Shown piece after piece: positions 51,091 through 60,567 of a DNA stretch of 64,000 bases (positions within the stretch are counted from its first letter, which is position 1; each line of letters opens with the position of its first letter). Position numbers and translations under genes: made by a program. This DNA comes from Acidimicrobiales bacterium. GTDB lineage: Bacteria > Actinomycetota > Acidimicrobiia > Acidimicrobiales > JAHWLA01. The stretch spans positions 62,001-126,000 of the forward strand of contig DATLNE010000047.1 in the NCBI GenBank assembly GCA_035536915.1, in the 5' to 3' direction. The notes below the pieces were generated by a model. It was given only the letters and a program-made list of their open reading frames with translations, had not been told where the DNA came from and made no database searches.

Positions 51091-52914
51091 TTATTGCTTG
51101 GCGCGTTTGGCGGAGCGGCCGCGGGCGGTCTGGTCGAGCACGACCTTGCGGATGCGCACCGACGTGGGCGTGACCTCCACGCACTCGTCCTCGCGGATGA
51201 ACTCCAGCGCCTGCTCAAGCGACAGCAGCTTGGGCGGGATCAGCCGCACCAACTCGTCGGCCGTGGACGACCGGATGTTGGTGAGCTTCTTCTCCTTGGT
51301 GGGGTTGACGTCCATGTCCTCGGACCTGGCGTTCTCACCCACGATCATGCCCTCGTAGACGTCGACGCCGGGGCTCACGAACAGGGCGCCGCGCTCCTGC
51401 AAGTTCATCAGCGCGTACATGGTGGTGACACCGGTGCGGTCGGCCACCAACGAGCCTGCGGCCCGGGTGCGCAGTTCGCCGTGCCACGGTTCGAAGCGGT
51501 CGAAGACGTGGTGCAGCATGCCGGTGCCCCGCGTCTCGGTGAGGAACTCGGTGCGGAAGCCGATCAACCCCCGGGCGGGCACCAGGTACTCCAACCGCAC
51601 CCAGCCGGTGCCGTGGTTGACCATCTGCTCCATGCGTCCCTTGCGCAGGGCCAGCAACTGGGTGACCACGCCGAGGAAGTCCTCGGGCACGTCAATGGCC
51701 AAGCGCTCCATGGGCTCGTAGACCTTGCCGTCGATCAGCTTGGTGATGACCTGGGGCTTGCCCACCGTGAGCTCGAAGCCCTCACGGCGCATCATCTCCA
51801 CCAGCACGGCCAACTGCAGCTCGCCGCGGCCCTGGACCTCCCACGTGTCGGGTCGCTCGGTCGGCAGCACCTTCAACGACACGTTGCCGATGAGCTCGGC
51901 GTCGAGCCGGGCCTTCAGCAGCCGGGCCGTCAGCTTGTTGCCGTCGCGACCCGCCAGCGGCGAGGTGTTGACGCCGATGGTCATGCCCAGCGAGGGCTCG
52001 TCGACGGCGATGACCGGGAGCGCCACCGGGTCGTCGGGATCGGCCAGCGTCTCGCCGATGGTGACGTCGGGCAGGCCCGCCACGGCGATGATCTCGCCCG
52101 GACCGGCTTCGGCGGCGTCGACCCGCTCCAGCGACTCGGTCACGTACATCTCGGTGACCTTGACCTTCTCGATGCGGCCGTCGACCCGGCACCACGCCAC
52201 CTGCTGGCCCTTGCGGATGGTGCCGTGCATCACCCGGCAGATCGCCAGGCGGCCGACGTAGGGAGAGGCGTCGAGGTTGGTCACCAGCGCCTGCAAGGCG
52301 TGGCCCTCGTCGTATGTGGGCGCCGGGATGGCGGTGAACAGCGTCTGGAACAACGGCTCCAGGTCGGTGCCGACATCGGCGGGGTCGAGCGAGGCCCGGC
52401 CCGCCCTGGCGTTGCAGTAGACGATGGGGAAGTCGATCTGGTGCTCGTCGGCGCCCAGGTCGATGAACAGCTCGTAGACCTCGTCGACCACTTCCTTGAT
52501 GCGGGCGTCGGGGCGGTCGACCTTGTTGACCACCAGGATCACCGGCAGCTTCGACTCCAACGCCTTGCGCAGCACGAAGCGGGTCTGGGGCAGCGGCCCC
52601 TCGGAGGCGTCGACCAGCAACAGCACGCCGTCGACCATCGTCAGCCCTCGTTCGACCTCGCCGCCGAAGTCGGCGTGGCCCGGGGTGTCGATGATGTTGA
52701 TCTTCACGTCGCCGTGGCGCACGGCGGTGTTCTTGGCGAGGATGGTGATGCCCTTCTCGCGCTCGAGGTCCATGGAGTCGAGCACCCGCTCGTTGACGTC
52801 CTGGTTGGCGCGGAAAGCACCGGACTGCCAGAGCATGGCGTCCACCAGGGTGGTCTTTCCGTGGTCGACGTGGGCGACGATCGCCACGTTGCGCAGGTCG
52901 GCGCGCGAAGGCAT
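51091..52914 (-). CDS. typA: Translational GTPase TypA/BipA
   Basis: 607 residues. The G motifs are [15 protein letters not shown] (G1), [16 protein letters not shown] (G3) and [11 protein letters not shown] (G4), followed by EF-G-like domains and the BipA-specific C-terminal domain. It binds the ribosome and helps late 50S assembly or translation under stress. The ATG at 52914 is preceded by AAAGGAAG. Longer in-frame versions extend into non-homologous sequence. Confidence 0.95.
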   Translation of the reverse strand: MPSRADLRNVAIVAHVDHGKTTLVDAMLWQSGAFRANQDVNERVLDSMDLEREKGITILAKNTAVRHGDVKINIIDTPGHADFGGEVERGLTMVDGVLLLVDASEGPLPQTRFVLRKALESKLPVILVVNKVDRPDARIKEVVDEVYELFIDLGADEHQIDFPIVYCNARAGRASLDPADVGTDLEPLFQTLFTAIPAPTYDEGHALQALVTNLDASPYVGRLAICRVMHGTIRKGQQVAWCRVDGRIEKVKVTEMYVTESLERVDAAEAGPGEIIAVAGLPDVTIGETLADPDDPVALPVIAVDEPSLGMTIGVNTSPLAGRDGNKLTARLLKARLDAELIGNVSLKVLPTERPDTWEVQGRGELQLAVLVEMMRREGFELTVGKPQVITKLIDGKVYEPMERLAIDVPEDFLGVVTQLLALRKGRMEQMVNHGTGWVRLEYLVPARGLIGFRTEFLTETRGTGMLHHVFDRFEPWHGELRTRAAGSLVADRTGVTTMYALMNLQERGALFVSPGVDVYEGMIVGENARSEDMDVNPTKEKKLTNIRSSTADELVRLIPPKLLSLEQALEFIREDECVEVTPTSVRIRKVVLDQTARGRSAKRAKQ

Positions 52915-53089
52915 ACAGAACTTCCTTTGGAGGGGTCGTTCGGCAGAAGTGCGCGAACGGGACCAGTGTACCGGGTACCCTGGGAGTGCGAGCAGTCGCA
53001 CGAGGCGACGTTCGCGGGCCCACCTCGGCTTCTTTCGGTTCGATCGGGTGTGAGGCAGGCCCACCCGAAACTGAACAGGAGCAACGTAC

Positions 53090-54271
53090 GTGACCACCAC
53101 CTTCGCCGCGCTCGGCGTCTCGCCCGAGCTTGTGGCGGCGTTGGCCGAACGGGGCATCAACGAACCGTTCGCCATCCAGACCCTCACCATCGCCGATGCC
53201 ATCGACGGCCGTGATGTCTGCGGCAAGGCCCAGACGGGCTCGGGCAAGACCCTGGCCTTCGGCCTCCCCGTCCTCCAGCGCCTGCAGGACGCACCGCCCG
53301 CCAAGCCGGGCCGTCCCCATGCGCTGATCCTCGTCCCCACCCGCGAGCTGGCGGGCCAGGTGTACGAGGTCCTCGCACCTTTGGCCGAGGCTGCGGGCCT
53401 CAAGGTCGCCGCCCTCTACGGCGGCGCCAGCATGGACCGCCAGATCAAGGCCCTCAAGCGGGGCGCCGACATCGTGGTGGCCACCCCCGGCCGCCTCATC
53501 GACCTCGGCGATCGCAACGAGCTCAAGGTCGACAAGGTGCAGTGCCTCGTCCTCGACGAAGCCGACCGCATGGCCGACATGGGCTTCCTGCCCCAGGTCG
53601 AATGGGTGCTGCGGCGCATGACTCACGAGCACCAGACGCTGCTGTTCTCGGCCACCCTCGACGGCGAGATCGACTACCTGGTGAAGAACTACCTCACCAA
53701 CCCGGTGCGCCACGAGCTCGAGTCGCCCAAGCAGACCGTCGAGCAGATGCAGCACCGGTTCCTCAAGGTGCACCAGATGGACAAGCCCAAGGTGGCTGCC
53801 GCCATCGCCCGCTCGCACTTCCGCACCTTGCTGTTCGTGCGCACCAAGCGCGGCGCCGACCGCCTGGTCACACAGCTCCAGCGTGAAGGCGTCAAGGCCG
53901 CCGCCATCCACGGCGACCTGCGCCAGACGCAGCGGGAGCGGGCATTGGCCGATTTCTCCGAGGGCAAGCTGCCCGCCCTGGTGGCCACCGACGTGGCCGC
54001 CCGCGGCATTCACGTCGACGACATCGACGTGGTCGTGCACTTCGACCCGCCCGAGGACCACAAGGCCTACCTGCATCGCTCGGGCCGCACCGCCCGCGCC
54101 GGCCAGGGAGGCGTGGTCGTCACCTTGACGCTGTGGAACCAGGAGATGGAGGTCGAGAAGCTGATGAAGCGGATCGGCGTCCGCCAGCCGATCGTCGAGG
54201 TCTTCTCGAACGACCGCAGGCTCAGTGACCTGGCGTCGTGGGACCCGGCGGCCGAGAGCGCTGTCGCTTAG
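53090..54271 (+). CDS. DEAD-box RNA helicase
   Basis: 393 residues with all core motifs: Q motif [21 protein letters not shown] (I), PTRELA (Ia), [16 protein letters not shown] (II), SAT (III), [13 protein letters not shown] (IV), [15 protein letters not shown] (V) and [11 protein letters not shown] (VI). It lacks a long basic tail such as that of RhlE/DeaD. Likely in RNA remodelling for ribosome assembly or mRNA decay. The GTG is preceded by AGGAG. The last 50 nt overlap the convergent SURF1 gene. Confidence 0.93.
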   Translation: MTTTFAALGVSPELVAALAERGINEPFAIQTLTIADAIDGRDVCGKAQTGSGKTLAFGLPVLQRLQDAPPAKPGRPHALILVPTRELAGQVYEVLAPLAEAAGLKVAALYGGASMDRQIKALKRGADIVVATPGRLIDLGDRNELKVDKVQCLVLDEADRMADMGFLPQVEWVLRRMTHEHQTLLFSATLDGEIDYLVKNYLTNPVRHELESPKQTVEQMQHRFLKVHQMDKPKVAAAIARSHFRTLLFVRTKRGADRLVTQLQREGVKAAAIHGDLRQTQRERALADFSEGKLPALVATDVAARGIHVDDIDVVVHFDPPEDHKAYLHRSGRTARAGQGGVVVTLTLWNQEMEVEKLMKRIGVRQPIVEVFSNDRRLSDLASWDPAAESAVA

Positions 54272-54980
54272 CAGACGCCCGCACCAACAGCACCCAGCCG
54301 CCCGCGGCGATGGTGGCGAACGAGAACCACTGCATGGCGTATGTCAGGTGCGGCCCTTCGCTGAGGTCGGGCTCGGGCAGCGGTGCCGGGAAGCGGTCGG
54401 GGTCGTCGGGATCTTGCAGTTGGACGAAGCCGGGGTACAGGTCGTAGCCGAGCCTTCGTTCCAATTCGGCGACGGTGACGGCGCCGACGACCAGGCGTCC
54501 GTCCGGGCGTTGCTCGGGGCGGAAACGCCCCGCGCCTTCGCCCTCCAACAGGAGTCCGGTCACCGTCACCTCACCCGGCGGCACTGCCGTGTCGGGTCGC
54601 AGGGCGTCGCCCATGTCGAGCGGCAGCCAGCCACGATCGACGAGCACCGCCGTGCGCCCGTTGACCACCAGCGGGGTCAACGCCTCATAACCGGGCAGGC
54701 CGTCGCGGATGCGGAAGCGCACCAACGCTTCGGTGCCCGCGTCGAAGCGCCCTGTGACCCGCACCCGACGGAAGACGGCGTCGTCGGGCACGTTGTCGGG
54801 GGATGCCACCTGGTCGAGGGCCACCGTCGTCTCCGACCGGCGGCGGAACTGTTCGTTGAACGCCTTGCGCTCGTCGAGGCGGCCCAGTTGCCAGAAACCG
54901 AGGCCGGCCAGGCCCACCACCAACGCCAGCGCCACGACGTGGCCGACGAGCCAACGGGGGCGGAGGGCGAAGCGGTACAT
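54222..54980 (-). CDS. SURF1-family cytochrome oxidase assembly protein
   Basis: 252 residues. Two membrane segments flank a periplasmic domain: residues 10-30 (VGHVVALALVVGLAGLGFWQ with the family FWQLGRLDERK) and a C-terminal one (FSFATIAAGGWVLLVR). Conserved pieces include RRVRVTGRFD, VLVDRGWLPLD and HLTYAMQWFSFA. It assists haem insertion into cytochrome c oxidase subunit I. The ATG at 54980 gives MYRFALRPRWL. Confidence 0.9.
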   Translation of the reverse strand: MYRFALRPRWLVGHVVALALVVGLAGLGFWQLGRLDERKAFNEQFRRRSETTVALDQVASPDNVPDDAVFRRVRVTGRFDAGTEALVRFRIRDGLPGYEALTPLVVNGRTAVLVDRGWLPLDMGDALRPDTAVPPGEVTVTGLLLEGEGAGRFRPEQRPDGRLVVGAVTVAELERRLGYDLYPGFVQLQDPDDPDRFPAPLPEPDLSEGPHLTYAMQWFSFATIAAGGWVLLVRASAKRQRSRPPGPTTPGH

Positions 54981-55149
54981 GCGAGCGGGCACGGTAGCCG
55001 GGGAGCCCGGTGCCGGCGCTCCTTCGTCACAAGCGTGCACAATTCGGACACCGCCGCCGGCACATGTCGGTGATTTTCGAGGGAGTCGGCGCCGTGTTGT
55101 CGAAGTACGCCACCGTGAACAGCAAGCCGGCGGACCGGGGGGAGTGGGC

Positions 55150-57123
55150 GTGAGCGCGCCGCGCCCCGTTTCGGCACCGGAGGCCATCGCCGGGCTCGAA
55201 GACCTGTTCGAGGCGCTGCCCGCGCTGGTGGCCTACCTCGAAGGCCCCGACCACGTGTTCCGCTTCGCCAACCAGCGGTATCTGGAGACCGTCGGCGGCC
55301 GGCCCACGCTGGGGCGCTCGGTCATCGAGTCGATCCCCGAAGCCGAAGGCCAAGGCTTCGTCGCCCTGCTCGACGAGGTGCGCGAAACCGGTCGCCCGTA
55401 TGTGGGGCGCGAGGTGCGCGTGGCCCTCGAACGGGGGCCCTCGGGCGGGCCCGAGGAACGCTTCGTCGACTTCACCTACCAGCCGGTGCCCGGACCGTCC
55501 GGCGACGTGGTGGGCATCCTCGTGCACGCCGTCGACGTGACGGAGGCCGTCCAGGCTCGCGAGGCGTTGCAGCAAGCCGCCGACGAGATCCGGGCCCTGG
55601 AGATCGAGGCGCAGGAAGACCGCTTCCGCCAAGCCATCGACAACATGCTCGAGTCGGTGATGATGTGCTCGCCGGTGCGCGACGCAAGGGGACGCGTGGT
55701 CGACCTCCACATCGACTACGTCAACCGGGCGGTGGAGGAGATCGGCGGACGCCCCCCGGAAGAACTCAAGGGCCGGCTGATGTCGGGGGCGTGGCCCATG
55801 CTGGCCGAGAGCACGCTCTTCGAGCAGTACCTGCGCATCGCCGACACGGGCGAGCCTTTGGTGCTCGAACACCTGGAGTACGAAGACGTCATCGAGGGCA
55901 CACGCCTGTGGGGCGTCTTCGACATCCGGGCCTCGCGCATCGCCGACCGATTGTTCTTGGTGTGGCGTGACGTCACCGAGCGAGCCGTGCGCGAGCGCGA
56001 GTTGCTGGAGCACCAAGAGGCGTTGGCCGAGGCACAGCGCATCGCCCATGTCGGCAGTTGGCGCTGGGACGCCGACGACGACACCGTCACATGGTCGGAG
56101 GAGTTCTACCGGATCTGCGGCTTCGGCCCCGAGGTGGGCCCGGAGCGCACGCGGTTCCTGTCGCTGTTGTCGCCCGAGGGCGTGGAGCTGGTGCAGGCAG
56201 CCTTCGACGAGGCGGCCTCGACCGGCACGGCCTTCCAGATCGAGCAGACGATCACCCGTCCCGACGGCGAGCAGCGCACGGTGGTGATCACCGGCGAGGC
56301 CAACAAGGGGCGTGACGGTTCGATCACGTCCACCCGCGGCACCGTGCAGGACGTCACCGACCAGCGGTTGGTGGAACGGGCGCTGCACCGCAGCGAGCAA
56401 CGACTGCAGGAAGAGCACGAGACCGTGAAGATCCTGCAGGCCGCCATCATCCCCAAGGAGTTGCCGGAGTTGCCGGGCACGGCGCTGTCGGCCCACTACC
56501 TGGCGGCGTCGGAGAACGTCGGCGTGGGCGGCGACTGGTACGACGTGTTCCCGCTCGACGGCGGGTTGGTGTTGCTGACGGTGGGCGACGTGGCGGGCAA
56601 GGGCGTGCAGGCGGCCGAAGCGGTGGGGCAGCTGCGCAACAGCATGCGCATGTGCGCAGTGGTCGACCCTCGGCCCATGGCCGTCATCGCGGCGATGCAC
56701 CGATTGGTGGCGCTGGGCTTCTCGGCCCCGTTCGCCACCGCGGTGGTGGCGATCTACGAGCCCGCCACCGGCAGGCTGGAGTGGGCCAGTGCCGGGCATC
56801 CGCCGCTCATCCACCGGCGGGCGTCGGGCGAGGCGGCGCTGCCGGGGCCGTTGCCGACGCACCCGCCGTTGGGGGTGTCGGACCTCCAGCTGCACGAGCC
56901 GTACTCGGTGACGCTGGCTGCAGGCGATTCGGTGGTCCTGTTCACCGACGGGTTGGTCGAACGCCGCGACGAGCCGCTGTCCCAGGGACTCGACCGGTTG
57001 GTGGCCACAGTGGGGGGCGAGGCCACCACGGCCGACGCCATCAGCCAGGCGTTGCTCGACGCCAACCTTGACCCGGCGGGCCGCCAGGACGACGTCTGCC
57101 TTTTTGTGCTCAGCCGCGAGTAG
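55150..57123 (+). CDS. PAS-domain SpoIIE-type serine phosphatase
   Basis: 657 residues. Three PAS-like modules (about 18-135, 155-275 and 300-410), the last with the typical HVGSWRWDADDDTVTWSEEFYRICG split by DDDTV, precede a PP2C/SpoIIE domain (about 430-655). The phosphatase has VGGDWYDVF (metal Asp), TVGDVAGKG, FATAVVAIYEP, SAGHPPLIH and VLFTDGLVERRDE. It is expected to dephosphorylate an anti-anti-sigma (STAS) protein in response to a sensed ligand. An RsbW-like kinase gene follows on the other strand. GTG start with GGAG upstream. Confidence 0.9.
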   Translation: MSAPRPVSAPEAIAGLEDLFEALPALVAYLEGPDHVFRFANQRYLETVGGRPTLGRSVIESIPEAEGQGFVALLDEVRETGRPYVGREVRVALERGPSGGPEERFVDFTYQPVPGPSGDVVGILVHAVDVTEAVQAREALQQAADEIRALEIEAQEDRFRQAIDNMLESVMMCSPVRDARGRVVDLHIDYVNRAVEEIGGRPPEELKGRLMSGAWPMLAESTLFEQYLRIADTGEPLVLEHLEYEDVIEGTRLWGVFDIRASRIADRLFLVWRDVTERAVRERELLEHQEALAEAQRIAHVGSWRWDADDDTVTWSEEFYRICGFGPEVGPERTRFLSLLSPEGVELVQAAFDEAASTGTAFQIEQTITRPDGEQRTVVITGEANKGRDGSITSTRGTVQDVTDQRLVERALHRSEQRLQEEHETVKILQAAIIPKELPELPGTALSAHYLAASENVGVGGDWYDVFPLDGGLVLLTVGDVAGKGVQAAEAVGQLRNSMRMCAVVDPRPMAVIAAMHRLVALGFSAPFATAVVAIYEPATGRLEWASAGHPPLIHRRASGEAALPGPLPTHPPLGVSDLQLHEPYSVTLAAGDSVVLFTDGLVERRDEPLSQGLDRLVATVGGEATTADAISQALLDANLDPAGRQDDVCLFVLSRE

Positions 57124-57210
57124 AGCTCGCCGCGCTCGGGTACGTGGCTTGCGATCCGATGTCGTGAAGCGCGATGTCGGTGGAGCGAAGCGACCTGCTG
57201 ACGGCGGTGA

Positions 57211-57246
57211 TCGGGAGGGCGGCAGCGAGTGCGGCCGGCCTCCCGA
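57211..57246. terminator. Possible two-way terminator hairpin between convergent genes
   Basis: TCGGGAGG / CCTCCCGA, 8 bp perfect, around a 20-nt GC-rich loop, placed between the ends of the SpoIIE and RsbW-like genes. No T run on either side. Confidence 0.4.
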
Positions 57247-57255
57247 CCACAGCGC

Positions 57256-57627
57256 TCACGCCGTCCGCATCTCGAACCAGGTGACCTTCCCGGTCCCGGT
57301 GCCGGACCTCGTGGCGTCGCTGCCCCACGCCGACGCCAGTGCCTCCACGATGTCGAGCCCCCGTCCGCTGAGGGTGTCGGCGGTGACAGGCCGCCGCCGA
57401 CGCACCGTGCCGTCGCCCGCGTCGCAGACCGAGATGCGCACGCCCGGGCCGTCGACGGCCACCACGAGCTCGATGGGCGGGCGGCCGTGGAGCACGGCGT
57501 TGGTCACCAACTCGGAGGTGCACAGCATCAACGAGTCGAGGTCGACGGCCAGGCCCTTGCACGCGGTGCGGACGGCCTCGCGAGCGAGGCCTGCACTGGT
57601 CGGGTCGGCGGGGAGTTCGATCCTCAT
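57256..57627 (-). CDS. RsbW-like ATP-binding protein (anti-sigma/serine kinase type)
   Basis: 123 residues. A lone GHKL ATPase domain: MLCTSELVTNAVLHG (N box), VCDAGDG (G1) and SGRGLDIVEALAS (G2). Such small proteins act as switch kinases on STAS proteins or as anti-sigma factors. It faces the PAS-SpoIIE phosphatase gene, its logical opponent, but neither a STAS gene nor a sigma gene is nearby. ATG at 57627 (MRIELPADP). Confidence 0.85.
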   Translation of the reverse strand: MRIELPADPTSAGLAREAVRTACKGLAVDLDSLMLCTSELVTNAVLHGRPPIELVVAVDGPGVRISVCDAGDGTVRRRRPVTADTLSGRGLDIVEALASAWGSDATRSGTGTGKVTWFEMRTA

Positions 57628-57638
57628 CGGCGGTGTGG

Positions 57639-58169
57639 TCAGTCGAAGCGCAGCACGTACGCCAGTCCCCACGGGGGGTCGTCGGGGTCGGCGTCACCGT
57701 AATGGGCGGCGGGGGAGAAATCGTGGTCCGGGGCTCGCACGAACCCTGCCCGTTCGTAGATGCGCCGGGCCGCCGTCATGACCGGAGCGGTGTGGAGGCC
57801 GACGAAGGCGGCGCCGAGGGCACGGGCACGGTCGACGCAGGTCTCGGTGAGCCGCCTGCCGAGCTGTCGGCCTGCGTGGTTCGGCGCCACGGCGAGGAAC
57901 CGAATCACCGCGCCGTTCGGCGGCCACGGGTGGCCGTCGTGGCCGGCGTCGGTGACCAGGCTGACGGTGCCGACGACCTCGCCGTCGAGGTCGGCGACGT
58001 AGGTCTCGGCACCTGACAGCCGTCCGGCGATGCGCACGATCTCGTCGCGGTAGCCCGCGGCGATGGTGGGCGGAAAGGCGGCGAGGTTCTCGGCGTTGGC
58101 GTGCACGACCAGCGCGGCCACGTCGTCGGCCTCCTCGACACGCATCAACCTGATGTCGGCGGACTGCAC
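57639..58169 (-). CDS. GNAT-family acetyltransferase
   Basis: 176 residues. IRLMRVEEADDVAALVVHAN at the N-terminus, VVGTVSLVTDAG (beta-4), VIRFLAVAPNHAGRQLGRRL (acetyl-CoA pyrophosphate loop) and AARRIYERAGFVRAP near the end match the GNAT fold. Acceptor unknown. It ends 12 nt before the RsbW-like gene starts, so these two are probably one transcript. Confidence 0.85.
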   Translation of the reverse strand: MQSADIRLMRVEEADDVAALVVHANAENLAAFPPTIAAGYRDEIVRIAGRLSGAETYVADLDGEVVGTVSLVTDAGHDGHPWPPNGAVIRFLAVAPNHAGRQLGRRLTETCVDRARALGAAFVGLHTAPVMTAARRIYERAGFVRAPDHDFSPAAHYGDADPDDPPWGLAYVLRFD

Positions 58170-58186
58170 GCGCCTATCGTCTCCGT

Positions 58187-58612
58187 GTGGCCGGAAGCGT
58201 GCGCATCGACGACGTGCCGGTGCGGCTGTTCCTGGAATCGCAGGACCACCAGGACGACCTCATCCGCGAGCTCAAGCTCATCGAGATCAGCGACCACTCC
58301 GACGGGTCCACCGCAGAGGTCTCGCATCGGCTGGCGCGGCTCATCGGCGACATCCTCTCGCGGTACCAGCCGGTCCGCCGCATCACCCGCGAGCAGGCCA
58401 TGGCCGCCCTCGACCGGGGCGACGACGTCGTCTCGCTCGACGTGCCGGTGTTCCCTGGCATGGCCGACGCGCTGCGGGAGTGGCTGCGGTTGCTGGAGGA
58501 GGCCGACGCCGTGTGCGGGCACGGGGAGCTGCTGTTGTTGGCCACGCGGCCGGAGGTGCGCGACCTGCGGCGGCGGTACGTGGCGGAGTTGGTGAAGCGA
58601 CTGGAGGCGTAG
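58187..58612 (+). CDS. Conserved actinobacterial protein often found with SpoIIE/RsbW genes
   Basis: 141 residues. VRIDDVPVRLFLESQDHQDD, then LKLIEISDHSDGS and LLEEADAVCGHGELLLLATR: a helical protein without catalytic motifs. From memory of the family, similar proteins with VPVRLFL...QDH..DL lie beside SpoIIE-type phosphatases and RsbW kinases, as here, so a place in the same switch is likely. TATCGT six bases before the GTG indicates a leaderless transcript. Confidence 0.65.
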   Translation: MAGSVRIDDVPVRLFLESQDHQDDLIRELKLIEISDHSDGSTAEVSHRLARLIGDILSRYQPVRRITREQAMAALDRGDDVVSLDVPVFPGMADALREWLRLLEEADAVCGHGELLLLATRPEVRDLRRRYVAELVKRLEA

Positions 58613-58621
58613 GGTCGGGGC

Positions 58622-59092
58622 GTGCAGAAGATCATCCCGTCCTTGTGGTTCGACGGCCAGGCAGAAGAGGCCGCCGAGTTGTACGTCTCGTTGTTCCCCA
58701 ACTCCCGGGTCAACGACGTGGTCAGGTACGGGCCGGACTCTCCGGGACCGGAGGGCACGGTGATGACTGTGAGCTTCGAGCTCGACGGCCAGCAGTTCCT
58801 CGGCATCAACGGCGGGCCGCAATTCCCGTTCACCGAGGCAGTGTCGTTCCAGATCGCCTGCGCCGACCAGGACGAGGTCGACCACTACTGGGACGCGCTG
58901 GTCGAGGGCGGTGAGGTGAGCACATGCGGCTGGCTCAAGGACCGCTTCGGCCTGTCGTGGCAGGTGATCCCCACCCGCTTGCACGAGCTGCTCGGTGACC
59001 CCGACCCCGATCGCTCGTATCGGGCCACGCAGGCCATGTTGCAGATGAAGAAGATCGACATCGCCGCGCTGGAGGCCGCCGCCGCGGGCTGA
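58622..59092 (+). CDS. VOC-family protein (PhnB/3-demethylubiquinone methyltransferase-like)
   Basis: 156 residues. KIIPSLWFDGQAEEAAELYV, FPNSRVNDVVRYG, FLGINGGPQFPFTEAVSFQI and CGWLKDRFGLSWQVIPTRLH are characteristic of the PhnB-like glyoxalase/bleomycin-resistance fold. The historical methyltransferase label is misleading; biochemical role is unknown. It starts 9 nt after the preceding gene. Confidence 0.85.
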   Translation: MQKIIPSLWFDGQAEEAAELYVSLFPNSRVNDVVRYGPDSPGPEGTVMTVSFELDGQQFLGINGGPQFPFTEAVSFQIACADQDEVDHYWDALVEGGEVSTCGWLKDRFGLSWQVIPTRLHELLGDPDPDRSYRATQAMLQMKKIDIAALEAAAAG

Positions 59093-59157
59093 GGCGTGCC
59101 GTTCCCGACGCAATACTTCTGACCCGCCACGAAACGGCGGCCGCTTAGCGTGGGTGC

Positions 59158-59982
59158 ATGGAGCCCAACGTTGTTCTCCACACCGCCGCTCGGCGCTATC
59201 TGATCGATCGTCGTCGCGATTGGATCGAGGCGTACGAGCGACTTCCAAACCAGGGCCGGGCAGAGGATGGCTACCACTACAGGGAGGATGCCAAGGACGT
59301 CTTCCCTCGATACAACGTGCTCGACGCGATCCGAGTCGAAGTCGAGCGATTGGATCCCGAGGAGTTGCCTCCTGTCCAACAGCTCGTCGATGCGCTGGTC
59401 CACGCCGGTTACAACGCGGACGACCTGTTCACCACAGGGGAGGCCGGCGATGTAGAGGGGCGCGCCATCGATGACGAGCGCGCCCGCTTCGTCGAGTGGG
59501 TCAAGCAGATCACCCTCCGGCTCCCCGATTCGGTGCTGCCGCTCGCGTACCGCCGGACGCTCACGTCGGAGGAAAGCCTGCGTTGGCGGACCGAGGTCGA
59601 GCGTCGATGGCCGATCGAGCACGGCGGCTGGTGGGAACCGATCAACTCCAAGGCGCGAGACGAAGCGCTGGCCCTGGACGGGGATGCGTTCTGTGCCGGT
59701 GATGAGGACGGCCCAGCCACGCTTGCCGTTCGGAGAGCTCTTGGAGAACTGGGCGTGCGGCGCGCCGTCGAACTCCGTGAGTACGGGCCGGACTTCGAGG
59801 TCGCCGTCGACGACCTCTCGCCCGTCTATAACGGCGCGGAGGGCATCTTCACGTCTGACGGCGCAAGGTGGCTCCTCTTCGCGTCACACGAGGGCGCCAC
59901 CGCGGTCGGGGGCACTCTCGTCGAACCCTTGAAGCGAGTGTGGCCGTCGTGGGCGGACGCGCTCTGGACGGGATGGGACTGA
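59158..59982 (+). CDS. Hypothetical protein, 274 aa
   Basis: Not recognised. Soluble and acidic, with LHTAARRYLIDRRRDWIEAY at the N-terminus, then a Trp/Tyr-rich C-terminal half (RWPIEHGGWWEPINSKARDE, FTSDGARWLLFASHEGATAV, WPSWADALWTGWD). GC content and codon use are a little lower than in neighbours, hinting at recent acquisition. TAGCGT six bases before the ATG suggests a leaderless transcript. Possibly an immunity or sensor-type protein, but nothing specific supports that. Confidence 0.62.
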   Translation: MEPNVVLHTAARRYLIDRRRDWIEAYERLPNQGRAEDGYHYREDAKDVFPRYNVLDAIRVEVERLDPEELPPVQQLVDALVHAGYNADDLFTTGEAGDVEGRAIDDERARFVEWVKQITLRLPDSVLPLAYRRTLTSEESLRWRTEVERRWPIEHGGWWEPINSKARDEALALDGDAFCAGDEDGPATLAVRRALGELGVRRAVELREYGPDFEVAVDDLSPVYNGAEGIFTSDGARWLLFASHEGATAVGGTLVEPLKRVWPSWADALWTGWD

Positions 59983-60034
59983 TCGGAGCGATCCGTGCTC
60001 GAAGCTCGTCGTGTCTGCCATCTAGCGTGGGCTC

Positions 60035-60496
60035 ATGCCGCTACAGCCAGGTGACAAGGCTCCCGACTTCACGCTGCTCGACCAGTCCGAGAACAAGGTG
60101 AAGCTGTCGAGCTTCAAGGGCCGCAAGGTGCTCGTGTACTTCTACCCCAAGGCCGACACGCCCGGGTGTACGACGCAATCGTGCGGGCTGCGCGACATCG
60201 CAGGCGAGGTGGGCGACACCGTGATCCTGGGGATCAGCCCCGACAAGCCCGCCAAGCAGAAGAAGTTCGACGAGAAGTACAGCCTGGGTTTCCCCCTGCT
60301 GGCCGACGAGGACCATGCGGTGGCCGAGGCCTACGGCGTGTGGGCGGAGAAGAGCATGTACGGCCGCAAGTACTGGGGCATCGTGCGCTCGGCCTTCCTG
60401 ATCGACGAGAAGGGCAAGATCGCCGAGGCTTGGTACAAGGTCAGCCCGGGCGACACGCCGAAGAACCTGCTGAAGGCTCTGGGCGCGGCCGCGTAG
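60035..60496 (+). CDS. bcp: Thiol peroxidase/peroxiredoxin (Bcp, PrxQ type)
   Basis: 153 residues. APDFTLLDQSENKVKLSSFK, then YPKADTPGCTTQSCGLRD with the peroxidatic Cys and the resolving Cys five residues later, the PrxQ arrangement. It reduces peroxides using thioredoxin. TAGCGT six bases before the ATG, identical to the hexamer before the preceding gene, implies leaderless expression. Confidence 0.94.
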   Translation: MPLQPGDKAPDFTLLDQSENKVKLSSFKGRKVLVYFYPKADTPGCTTQSCGLRDIAGEVGDTVILGISPDKPAKQKKFDEKYSLGFPLLADEDHAVAEAYGVWAEKSMYGRKYWGIVRSAFLIDEKGKIAEAWYKVSPGDTPKNLLKALGAAA

Positions 60497-60506
60497 GCGC
60501 CTGAAT

Positions 60507-60529
60507 TCCCTTTATTTACAAGGGATTTT
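60507..60529 (+). terminator. Terminator after bcp
   Basis: TCCCTT / AAGGGA with a TATTTAC loop and a TTTT tail, 11 nt after the bcp stop. Confidence 0.7.
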
Positions 60530-60532
60530 CCC

Positions 60533-60561
60533 TTGCGGCGGCAATCGAACGTGTGTACGAT
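60533..60561 (+). promoter_or_regulatory. Promoter of the DUF222-HNH gene
   Basis: TTGCGG, 17 nt, TACGAT, ending six bases before the GTG start at 60568. The spacing supports a leaderless transcript and argues against the GTG at 60553, which would overlap the -10. Confidence 0.55.
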
Positions 60562-60567
60562 GAGGGC

